This document shows positions 1 to 5,471 of a stretch of DNA of 5,714 nucleotides, piece by piece. Location of the stretch: NCBI GenBank assembly GCA_002362735.1, contig DEUU01000236.1:17426-23139 (forward strand), given 5' to 3'. Origin of the DNA: Dehalococcoidia bacterium UBA3254 (GTDB lineage: Bacteria; Chloroflexota; Dehalococcoidia; Dehalococcoidales; UBA3254). Under the pieces are notes generated by a model. The model was not told the origin of the DNA. It was given only the letters and a program-made list of their open reading frames with translations, and did no database searches. The first letter of the stretch is position 1; every line of letters starts with the position of its first letter. Both the position numbers and the translations under genes were made by a program.

Positions 1-1341
1 GCTTTTGTAGTTATCTGGGAAACGATGTTTAATACTAAATCAGCCAGCCCAACTGCACCCGTTCCAACAGTTGTCGCCGAAACGCACACTCCAACACCGA
101 CTCCGATAGTGCAGGTGGTCCAAAAACCAGAGTATTTACCTTTTAACGACGAACTTGTCAGTTACACTATGGAATACCCCTATGACTGGAACGCTGTAAG
201 AGGTGGCTCCGGGAACTCTGTTTTTACCAATACCGACGGCACGATGATCAATGCTGAGTTGCAGAAAGCTGAATATCAAAACCTGATAACCTTGCTTTCG
301 GCTAATCCTGAAATTAAGACCGAGGTCACAAATGCCCGCCAGAATATCGGCCGGTATTCAAAGTTCTTAACCCACCAGGGTGTCAATTTAAAAAGAATTT
401 ATGTCTATGATTATAACTCTGGAGTATTGAGGATTGAATGTACCTATGGATCAACCTACAATGCGGAAAAGGACACAGATCCAACTAGCGCCTATATACT
501 CCATATGATGGATACATTCCATTTAAAGCGTGAGAGCGTCAATTTGAATGCCAACATCAACCCTTTCCAGGTTCAACCTCTTTCCGGTAACCCTACTGGT
601 TCTGCTCCAGCGATTATGCCTAGCCAGGTTGCATCTACGACAAAATCTACTTTAAATACAGGGTTAAATATAGATGCTCAAACCGGGACCTTTGCGGACT
701 ATTATCTGGGAATAGTTGAATCTCCCGATGGCGTCCTGGGAGGGAACGGATGTTACGATGATGCTGGTGATTTTATCGTTCTTATTAATAACAAAAATTC
801 CGTGGATCCAACATACAACCAGCTAATCCAGTTTTTACAGGAAAATAGAACAGACCAATATCCATATGAATATGTTATCCAGGAGGTAGAATATTACCAG
901 GGGAACCCGGAAAACTTAATAGATTTAAATAATATTACACGTATCTTGAACGGAACAATCGAGCCTAAAAACCCTCAGATGTGCGGTGATTTCGCCGAGA
1001 GATTACATAATGACGCCGAAACGGCCGGGATCAGGTGCGGTTATGTGAGCCTTGAAATTACAGGGTATTCGGATCCGGCAAACCTTGGTATTCCATCCAA
1101 TGCTGGGCATGCTTGCAACGTATTTCGCACTACGGACAAGGGCCTTATTTATGTTGATGCTACTGGAATGGTGGCGTGTCAGTCTCATCCTGACCGTGTG
1201 GTCTCGTTTGTGAATATTCAGGTAGGGAAACCCTATACTCCCGTAAGTGTGTTTCCTCAGGCGGGTTGGAAATCAGAATCCAAAGGCATGGGTACTGTAA
1301 CCGGGATGTATTCCACCTGGGATGGAACATGGAATAACTAA
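1..1341 (+). CDS. PsbP-like plus transglutaminase-like exported protein, 5' end probably cut by the window
   Basis: Numbering is from the ATG at 25. A Thr/Pro-rich linker (about residues 7-36) leads into a PsbP-like domain (about 38-168), opening with the F-N-D-E-L-V-S-Y-T-M-E-Y-P-Y-D-W pattern common in secreted proteins of anaerobes. A second linker (about 170-215) precedes a transglutaminase-like domain (about 300-385). Its triad reads Cys320 (MCGDFA), His362 (GHACNVF) and Asp378 (YVDATG), so it could be catalytic; the substrate is unknown, and a protease or cross-linking role on extracellular protein or peptide is inference. The frame stays open to base 1 and the eight codons before the ATG encode hydrophobic residues (AFVVIW), so I think the true start, with a membrane anchor or signal peptide, lies upstream. 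The ATG at 25 has only a weak GGGA in front of it. The gene converges on tRNA-Ser and looks like host DNA, not element cargo. Confidence 0.8.
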   Translation, partial: AFVVIWETMFNTKSASPTAPVPTVVAETHTPTPTPIVQVVQKPEYLPFNDELVSYTMEYPYDWNAVRGGSGNSVFTNTDGTMINAELQKAEYQNLITLLSANPEIKTEVTNARQNIGRYSKFLTHQGVNLKRIYVYDYNSGVLRIECTYGSTYNAEKDTDPTSAYILHMMDTFHLKRESVNLNANINPFQVQPLSGNPTGSAPAIMPSQVASTTKSTLNTGLNIDAQTGTFADYYLGIVESPDGVLGGNGCYDDAGDFIVLINNKNSVDPTYNQLIQFLQENRTDQYPYEYVIQEVEYYQGNPENLIDLNNITRILNGTIEPKNPQMCGDFAERLHNDAETAGIRCGYVSLEITGYSDPANLGIPSNAGHACNVFRTTDKGLIYVDATGMVACQSHPDRVVSFVNIQVGKPYTPVSVFPQAGWKSESKGMGTVTGMYSTWDGTWNN

Positions 1342-1364
1342 AGTAGGGAAACAATTCAAATTAA

Positions 1365-1452
1365 TGGCGGATGGGGTGGGATTCGAACCCACGGAGACTC
1401 GCGCCTCGGCGGTTTTCAAGACCGCTACCATAAACCACTCGGACACCCATCC
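1365..1452 (-). tRNA. tRNA-Ser (anticodon UGA), CCA encoded
   Basis: The 88-nt gene reads from 1452 down to 1365. The acceptor stem is seven base pairs (GGATGGG with CCCATCC), followed by discriminator G and an encoded CCA at 1367-1365. The anticodon stem GCGGT/ACCGC encloses loop CTTGAAA, giving anticodon TGA at 1418-1416, which reads UCA and related serine codons. A long variable arm, typical of tRNA-Ser, precedes the T arm GTGGG-TTCGAAT-CCCAC. All stems pair, so the gene looks functional. An integrase gene ends 20 bp upstream in the same orientation, and I see no convincing promoter between them. The tRNA may therefore be transcribed from within or beyond the integrase gene. Confidence 0.97.
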
Positions 1453-1472
1453 ACAGATACGAAATGACCTAT

Positions 1473-2651
1473 TCAGCTGTTGACATAATATTGGTTTGGT
1501 GTTATTTTGGTGTTATTTTCTTTTTTAAGTGTCCCGGCAGGTAACACACCGTCAAGTAAATCCATAGCATCCTTCTGCATACCCTCTATTATATGCGAGT
1601 AAACCGTTAATGTAAAAGCTATCGAGGAATGCCCCAGAGCTTCAGAGACAACCTTAGGCGAAACACCGAGCATTAGCATTAAACTGGCGAAGGTGTGGCG
1701 TAGATCATGAAACCGAATCCCTTTTAGATCAGTCTTAATGCATAGTTTATGAAAGGCTTCGCTAACCTTGGTAGGACAAATTGGCTGCCATTCCGAATTG
1801 GTAAATACCAGGCCGTCAAGATTCAGTATTTTCCCATGATGCAAATATAAAGATTCCTGTTCACCTTTGTATTCCTTAAGGAAACAGGCCAGCTTGGGAG
1901 TCATCCTTACTAATCTCCGCGAATGATCTGTTTTTGGCTCTTTAAATTCACAGACTCCACGACGTTTGTATAATACCTGATTGATGGAAATAGATAAGAT
2001 ATCAAGGTTGAGATCCCTCCAGCGGAGCCCGAGCAATTCCGCTTGTCTGAGCCCGCTGCTCACGGCCATGTAAATGATCGGATAATACGGATTATCCCGG
2101 GCCACCGTAAGTAATTTCTCAACCTCGGCCGGTGTCATGGTCCGCATGGTTTTATTCAGAGGTGAAGGCGGGTCTACCAACTCGCAGGGATTATGCCCTA
2201 AATATCCCTGACGAACACCGAATTTCAAAGCCTCGGATAATACCCGGTGCTGATGGTGGACCGTTCGGGCTGCAAGCGTCTCGCAGGCTTTACCGTAATA
2301 GCTCTGAATATCCGGCGCCTGAAGGTATTTCAACCTGATGTGGCCTAAAAATGGTGTTAAGTGGTGATCAATAATCGACTTATAGCCATCATAAGTCCCC
2401 AGGCCGCAATTAGTCTTAACATAACCATCTAGCCATTGCGTTAACAGTTCGGATAATGTCATTTGTCCTGAAGGTAAGCAGTTTCCTTTCTCCATGCCGG
2501 CTAGGAGCTCTGTAAGCCTCTTTTGGGCATATCCTTTCCTGTGACTGTGAAACGTCTCAGTATATCTATCTCTCTTGCCGTTGATGATTTTCCCGTTGTA
2601 AATGACGATTCTCCAAGTATCTTTACCCCGTTCCTGAATTGACCCTCTCAT
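1473..2651 (-). CDS. Tyrosine recombinase / phage-type site-specific integrase
   Basis: This 392-residue protein should cut and rejoin DNA at attachment sites to integrate or excise the element. Numbered from the chosen start, it has an N-terminal arm-binding-like region (about 8-40, with TWRIVIYNGK), a SAM-like core-binding domain (about 64-155, MTLSELLTQWLDGYV) and the catalytic domain (about 170-355). All six active-site residues are visible: Arg202 (SGLRQAEL), Lys240 (EPKTD), His315 and Arg318 (HDLRH), His341 (LGHSS) and the nucleophile Tyr351 (VYSHI). I chose the ATG at 2651-2649 because AGAAGG lies six bases before it and family members commonly begin MRGSIQ. A start at 2717 would add 22 residues but has no well-placed ribosome binding site. 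It lies downstream of a 234-residue gene, in an apparent operon, and reads straight towards tRNA-Ser. Confidence 0.95.
   Translation of the reverse strand: MRGSIQERGKDTWRIVIYNGKIINGKRDRYTETFHSHRKGYAQKRLTELLAGMEKGNCLPSGQMTLSELLTQWLDGYVKTNCGLGTYDGYKSIIDHHLTPFLGHIRLKYLQAPDIQSYYGKACETLAARTVHHQHRVLSEALKFGVRQGYLGHNPCELVDPPSPLNKTMRTMTPAEVEKLLTVARDNPYYPIIYMAVSSGLRQAELLGLRWRDLNLDILSISINQVLYKRRGVCEFKEPKTDHSRRLVRMTPKLACFLKEYKGEQESLYLHHGKILNLDGLVFTNSEWQPICPTKVSEAFHKLCIKTDLKGIRFHDLRHTFASLMLMLGVSPKVVSEALGHSSIAFTLTVYSHIIEGMQKDAMDLLDGVLPAGTLKKENNTKITPNQYYVNS
1495..1519. repeat. 11-bp tandem repeat at the 3' end of the integrase gene
   Basis: The unit TTTGGTGTTAT is repeated with a period of 11 bases over 25 bp, giving about 2.3 copies. 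It lies inside the last codons of the integrase, where it encodes part of an Asn/Thr-rich tail beyond the catalytic domain. Because 11 is not a multiple of three, protein sequence cannot be maintaining it. Its position next to the presumed attachment end would suit arm-type integrase binding sites, one helical turn apart, but that is inference. Confidence 0.6.
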
Positions 2652-2723
2652 TTCTAACCTTCTCAATTGACTTTTCGATATCTCTTTAAGTTCTCTTCTG
2701 CTCGCCGGGTATCCCATGAATGA

Positions 2724-3428
2724 TTATCCATTTCCCTCTTGGTTCTGCTCTTTCACATGTAACCTTCTATAAGATGCTCTAAATTCCTTACTTATCTGAT
2801 TTAGTATGTCTCCAGGGTCCTCCTGTTTCTCCAAGAATCCACACAGCTCCGCATCCTTTAACCAATAAGATAGAATGGCATCGCGGCTTGATGGGTAATC
2901 CTCTTCCATTTTACGCACCTTTTCATTTATAGCCATTGTACGTGCAAACGACCAGAGATCCTGTGTTAGGTATATGATCTGGTATAGCCTGGCTACCCAT
3001 AGAGCTTCCCTGATGGTCAGAGTGTCAACGTGATCGACCTTGCCATTTGTTAACGAGAGATTATTCTCCTTTATGGTTCTCTCACGCTCTTCTTTTGTCA
3101 TCTTATCCAATGAATTTATTATATTCTGGCGACCGACAACCCAAGCCCAGACTTGAAGGACAGCTTCCAATGCATCGGGTGGGATAGGGTATTCGGGTAA
3201 AGAAATAGAACTCCAGGGTTTATCCAGATCTTGGTCGTTAATACTTCGAGCCTTAGATATTAACTTAATTAGTGTTTCTAAACTAGGCGACCAGTCTCCT
3301 CGTCCCTCTACTTGATCCTTCAAGTTTTGGGCTACTTCATCCCGGGGTTGATATGGTCGTTCCAAAGCCGCAACCCTTATTTCTTGGCGTAAAGCATCGG
3401 AAATTTTTGGTCCTCTTGGTCCTGGCAT
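2724..3428 (-). CDS. Hypothetical protein with possible N-terminal DNA-binding region, in the integrase operon
   Basis: I do not recognise this 234-residue protein. The N-terminus is basic and glycine/proline-rich (GPRGPKIS), followed by helices at about 11-22, 28-40 and 48-61 (SPSLETLIKLISKAR), an arrangement that could be a helix-turn-helix. A proline-rich spacer (about 78-86) leads to mostly helical sequence with an aromatic patch (LQVWAWVVGR, 91-100), a charged stretch (108-125) and another helical block (about 138-170, 180-222). No signal peptide or membrane helix is seen, so it is probably cytoplasmic. GGAG at 3440-3437 lies eight bases before the ATG, a good ribosome binding site. It is the first gene of an apparent operon with the integrase, reading away from the excisionase gene. 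That position suits a regulator or recombination accessory factor, but function is unknown. Confidence 0.85.
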   Translation of the reverse strand: MPGPRGPKISDALRQEIRVAALERPYQPRDEVAQNLKDQVEGRGDWSPSLETLIKLISKARSINDQDLDKPWSSISLPEYPIPPDALEAVLQVWAWVVGRQNIINSLDKMTKEERERTIKENNLSLTNGKVDHVDTLTIREALWVARLYQIIYLTQDLWSFARTMAINEKVRKMEEDYPSSRDAILSYWLKDAELCGFLEKQEDPGDILNQISKEFRASYRRLHVKEQNQEGNG

Positions 3429-3431
3429 TGA

Positions 3432-3452
3432 TTGTTCTCCTTATTTGTTCTC
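3432..3452. repeat. Direct repeat TTGTTCTC x2 in the leader of the integrase operon
   Basis: TTGTTCTC occurs at 3432-3439 and 3445-3452, a 13-bp period, with related TGTTCT and ATTCTC elements continuing to about 3470. On the transcribed strand this is GAGAACAA repeated, and the first copy overlaps the ribosome binding site of the 234-residue gene. It could be an operator or an RNA-binding target, but such short repeats may also arise by chance. Confidence 0.4.
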
Positions 3453-3492
3453 TATGTTCTTAGCATTCTCATTATTAGTACTTTACTATAAA

Positions 3493-3521
3493 ATCATACC
3501 AAATACTGGCCTTTAACACAA
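3493..3521 (-). promoter_or_regulatory. Sigma-70-like promoter for the hypothetical-integrase operon
   Basis: Read on the minus strand, TTGTGT (3521-3516) and TATGAT (3498-3493) are separated by exactly 17 bases, and TGG directly before the -10 box makes it an extended -10. Transcription would start near 3486, giving a leader of about 58 nt before the ATG at 3428. The neighbouring palindromes lie upstream of the -35 box, where a regulator could act on both divergent genes. Confidence 0.6.
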
Positions 3522-3525
3522 GGTA

Positions 3526-3543
3526 TTAATTAATTAACGTTAA
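3526..3543. promoter_or_regulatory. Overlapping palindromes in the divergent control region
   Basis: TTAATTAATTAA (3526-3537) and TTAACGTTAA (3534-3543) are perfect palindromes that overlap by four bases. They lie just upstream of the excisionase gene and directly behind the -35 box of the leftward promoter. This is the expected place for an operator bound by the excisionase or another element regulator. The sequence is AT-rich, so part of the symmetry may be chance. I could not place a convincing rightward promoter here. Confidence 0.45.
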
Positions 3544-3563
3544 ACAGAAAAATGGAGGATAAA

Positions 3564-3770
3564 ATGACAAGTAATGATGAAAGCCTCGTTTATAGTGTGG
3601 GAGAGGCTGGGAAAAAACTGGGAATATCAAGAAGTCTGGCTTATTCCTTGGCTAGAGCCGGGAAACTACCAGGAGTAATTTCCTTGGGACATCGCTTGGT
3701 AGTAAGTCGGAGAATAATCGAGGCTGTTCTTAATGGGGACGTTCATTTTAACGGGAAGAGCCAATCTTGA
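3564..3770 (+). CDS. Excisionase / AlpA-type helix-turn-helix protein
   Basis: This 68-residue protein has the MerR-like winged helix fold of the DNA-binding excisionase family. YSVGEAGKKLGISRSLAYSL forms the helix-turn-helix (about residues 10-30), and GVISLGHRLVVSRR (about 37-50) forms the wing and the start of the last helix. Excisionases bend DNA at attachment sites to direct the integrase towards excision, and AlpA-type relatives regulate integrase expression; sequence alone does not separate these roles. I chose the ATG at 3564 over the one at 3552, because GGAGG at 3554-3558 sits five bases before 3564 while nothing resembling a ribosome binding site precedes 3552. It is transcribed divergently from the integrase operon across a 135-bp control region, a typical integration-module layout. 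Confidence 0.88.
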   Translation: MTSNDESLVYSVGEAGKKLGISRSLAYSLARAGKLPGVISLGHRLVVSRRIIEAVLNGDVHFNGKSQS

Positions 3771-3844
3771 TTGAGAACGGGTTACTGAGAAATAAGAGGA
3801 AACCGAAGCAGAGATATCGATAAACAACTTTGCAGCTTGAAATC

Positions 3845-4117
3845 ATGAAAGATTTAAATGAAAAACCTGCAACCGTGGGCCGGGATTATCCATATTATAA
3901 ATGGTTTATTTCATTATTCGAATTACCTCTAAATGTCTATGGAAAGATAATCCTTCATTACCTTTGCAAGAGGTGGACCCCAACCAGCAGAAGATAGAAG
4001 GGAGCCTGAGGGTGCTGGAACGCCTCATTGACCGGGATTTATTCAGAAGAAATTCTTCCAATCAGAATCCTGCCGTCCCTGGAGAAAATCCCTATAGAGC
4101 TTTAGGGGAGCAGAATA
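3845..4117 (+). pseudogene. Remnant of a replication-type helix-turn-helix protein, frameshifted with probable internal loss
   Basis: From the ATG at 3845 the frame reads 50 residues to a TAG at 3995-3997. Its second half, FELPLNVYGKIILHYLCKRW, resembles the opening of helix-turn-helix replication proteins of phages and integrative elements (pattern LPLxxYEKLVLLYLCRRA). Those proteins normally continue with a FPS-x-x-x-IA recognition segment, which is missing here. The next frame, from about 3970, reads KIEGSLRVLERLIDRDLFRR, which resembles the later helix and wing of the same kind of domain. I infer one broken gene with a small deletion and frameshift near 3970-3995. There is no clear ribosome binding site before 3845. 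The position after the excisionase gene suits an element replication gene. Confidence is limited because the family match is from memory. Confidence 0.4.
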
Positions 4118-4399
4118 ATGAAGACCCATTTGGAGTGCGCCGCAAAAGCCGGACTACCCGAGTTAGTAAATCCGGAAACCGGCAAGAGGCATTCTATTAG
4201 CCCGCACCGCTTGAGAGACGCTTTCGCGGTTCATGCCATGAAGACTGACGATTCCGGTGATGGCATAAGACTGCTACAGGAACACCTCGGACGTGCCTCC
4301 TTCAATACCACTGCCCGCTACAGGAAAATCGCCACCCAGGAGCATGAAGCCTGGTACCGGAAGCTCTGGCAAGAGAAGAACATAGGTTCCCAGCCTTGA
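4118..4399 (+). pseudogene. C-terminal fragment of a second tyrosine recombinase
   Basis: The 93 residues match only the last third of a tyrosine recombinase catalytic domain, of a different subtype from the complete integrase at 1473-2651. His30 and Arg33 (SPHRLRDAF) form the H-x-x-R box, LLQEHLGR (52-59) is the second box, and Tyr68 (TTARYRKIA) is the nucleophile. The usual His of LGH is Arg59. The first catalytic Arg, the Lys hairpin and the whole core-binding domain are absent, so it cannot be an autonomous recombinase. Unexpectedly, GGGGAG at 4105-4110 lies seven bases before the ATG, a strong ribosome binding site, so the stub may be translated. The simplest reading is a decayed recombinase gene; a small expressed DNA-binding or inhibitory protein is possible. 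Confidence 0.7.
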
Positions 4400-4447
4400 C
4401 CGGAAATATAAGTTGAGTTTTACCACTATTTTGCCACGGGTCAGCCA

Positions 4448-4714
4448 ATGAAAGACGATACAAAGATAGGATCAACTCAGGACATAAATCTATCCCGGAT
4501 AGCCCGGAAACCAGGCAGGCCGAGAGCGATTCCGTTTGCCCTGGAGCCAACAGTCCGAAAGTTATACTATTTGGGTTATGGCTATAGGGCGATTGCCGGC
4601 ATTCTCAGAAAGGATTATCACCTCAACCCGGATTTCAGTACAGTCAAAAGAACCCTATTAAGACTAGGCATTCTTCCTCATTCCGGAACAATAAAAAAAT
4701 TATCTGACGATTGA
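4448..4714 (+). CDS. Small AT-hook / helix-turn-helix DNA-binding protein
   Basis: This 88-residue protein has an AT-hook-like motif KPGRPR at residues 21-26, which commonly inserts into the minor groove of AT-rich DNA. A helix-turn-helix-like region follows at about 36-75, with LGYGYRAIAGILRKDY as the probable first two helices and FSTVKRTLLRLGIL as the recognition helix. The layout recalls the C-terminal DNA-binding part of serine recombinases and small regulators of mobile elements, but no catalytic domain is present. A weak GGG at 4438-4440 lies seven bases before the ATG. It follows the recombinase fragment after 48 bp and could share its transcript. It may be a genuine small regulator or the detached DNA-binding end of a larger protein. 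Confidence 0.65.
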   Translation: MKDDTKIGSTQDINLSRIARKPGRPRAIPFALEPTVRKLYYLGYGYRAIAGILRKDYHLNPDFSTVKRTLLRLGILPHSGTIKKLSDD

Positions 4715-4775
4715 CAACGGCCCCCAAATAAGACCGATTGATAAGGCCAGCAACCGCCTAATAGTTGGCGTTTGA
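4715..4775. other. Intergenic stretch without a recognisable feature
   Basis: I see no open frame, promoter or terminator here. CGCC and GGCG at about 4756-4771 could form a four-pair stem, too weak to call. The gene-free stretch continues into broken reading frames up to 5205. Confidence 0.5.
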
Positions 4776-5205
4776 AGATCTCATTCAGGCAGTAACAGTG
4801 ACATTAAATGGTTCTTGGATCCAGAACCTCTCTTGGATCTATTGGATTGCCATATTAGTGAGCAAATAATCACAGCTACATACAGTTCTTCAGGTCATGG
4901 GATCAAGACATTGGACTGCACTAAACAAGCAATTGTGACATCCTAAATGTGGACCTTAACAAGGCGCGTTATGCTGGATGGATAATTGGAAGGCGTCTTT
5001 CTAAGCTAAAAGAATACAGTGTAATGCAAAAAGCGGCGAACAGCATTCTGCAATGAACGAGTACGTAATATTCAAATGAATGGATAACGGAGACGTAATC
5101 GGCGATGCAGTCAAAGAACTTAGACCGGACGATGCAGAATTTATTGACGCGTTGTAAGAAAACATTGGCGATTACAAGATCAAAACGGTGAACGCGGCAC
5201 GTTGA
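4776..5205 (+). pseudogene. Block of broken, overlapping coding remnants
   Basis: Three protein-like frames follow one another, each overlapping the next. The first, 4776-4946, reads 56 residues (including WFLDPEPLLDLLDCHISEQI) with no start codon. The second, 4925-5056, reads 43 residues (including ARYAGWIIGRRLSKLKEY) and also has no ATG near its beginning. The third begins with an ATG at 5053 that overlaps the previous TGA (ATGA), and reads MNEYVIFK, TGA at 5077-5079, then MDNGDVIGDAVKELRPDD and seven more residues to TAA at 5155-5157, then ENIGDYKIKTVNAAR to TGA at 5203-5205. The sequence either side of each stop looks like one protein. I recognise no family. The pattern suggests a decayed cluster of small element genes, or one gene with frameshifts and nonsense mutations. 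Confidence 0.4.
4810..4828. repeat. Short inverted repeat with an adjacent direct repeat
   Basis: GGTTCT (4810-4815) and AGAACC (4823-4828) form a perfect six-pair stem around the seven-base loop TGGATCC. TCTTGGATC inside it recurs at 4830-4838, 17 bases on. It lies in the broken coding block and could be a protein-binding site or chance. Confidence 0.35.
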
Positions 5206-5228
5206 ACGATTAGCCGTTAATGTGCCGC
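5194..5228 (+). terminator. Strong hairpin, probable terminator of the rightward remnant block
   Basis: GCGGCAC (5194-5200) pairs with GTGCCGC (5222-5228). Pairing continues inwards through G-T, T-A and T-A, skips a bulged G at 5204, then closes with AACG/CGTT (5205-5208 with 5215-5218) around a six-base loop. That is about 14 pairs with one bulge. CTTTGTTAT follows on the plus strand, a poor but T-rich tail. The upstream arm overlaps the last stop at 5203-5205, as expected for a terminator at the end of a gene. On the minus strand no T-run follows, so termination of the converging genes is less likely. Confidence 0.6.
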
Positions 5229-5246
5229 TTTGTTATGGATTTGCTA

Positions 5247-5459
5247 TTATTTCATCCAACCCCGGTAGATTCCTATTTGTTCAATGCTCTTTTGGGATAT
5301 CCTTCGAACAGCTTTAAGAGGATTATTTTCATTCACTAGAGCTTCAAAGTCGATAAGGTCGAAAGAGCTACCGAGAGAGCGAGCTGTGTTAGCTTCGGTC
5401 TGGTACATCTCATCCGGCTGAAATGAGTGCAAAGGATCTGAACAATAAATAAATTCCAT
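5247..5459 (-). pseudogene. N-terminal fragment of an ATP-grasp family protein
   Basis: The 70 residues resemble the start of a bacterial ATP-grasp domain protein family: an opening like M-x-x-x-Y-C-S-D-P-L, then PDEMYQTEANTARSLG, the DLIDFEALV segment (about 34-42), AVRRI (50-54) and finally IYRGWM (64-69). Full-length relatives are, as I recall, around 280-300 residues, so the ATP-binding core and catalytic residues are missing. Similarity stops at TAA directly after YRGWMK, and the DNA beyond shows no continuation in that frame. The protein cannot be an active ligase. It starts 12 bp after the stop of a membrane-protein gene in the same orientation, and so was probably in an operon with it. 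Loss of its 3' part at the edge of the decayed block suggests a deletion or insertion there. The family call is from memory. Confidence 0.55.
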
Positions 5460-5471
5460 ATACGGGCTAGT

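Noticed and set aside
1003..1354. Two minus-strand open frames of about 60 residues.
   Set aside because: They are antisense to the transglutaminase-like domain, whose catalytic motifs prove the plus frame.
1365..1452. Search by eye for a duplicated tRNA-Ser segment elsewhere in the window as the second attachment site.
   Set aside because: Only trivial matches such as AAGACCG near 4729 were found; the other end may lie outside the window or be lost.
1448..1453. CATCCA at the tRNA 5' end recurs at 5253-5258, at the ATP-grasp break, a possible attachment core.
   Set aside because: Six bases are expected by chance at this distance, and the flanks do not match. An insertion there would also have to leave the ATP-grasp 3' part beside the tRNA, which it does not.
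2132..2338. A 68-residue plus-strand open frame.
   Set aside because: It lies wholly antisense within the well-supported integrase gene.
3901..4200. A 99-residue plus-strand open frame as a separate gene.
   Set aside because: Its first part overlaps the replication-type frame, its last part overlaps the recombinase fragment, and there is no ribosome binding site; only its middle looks like real coding and is covered as a remnant.
4302..4550. An 82-residue minus-strand open frame.
   Set aside because: It is antisense to the recombinase fragment and the helix-turn-helix gene and shows no domain pattern or ribosome binding site.
3564..4714. The run of small DNA-binding genes as a toxin-antitoxin or new defence system.
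   Set aside because: No toxin, nuclease or effector domain is visible; excisionase, replication remnant and recombinase stub explain the region better.
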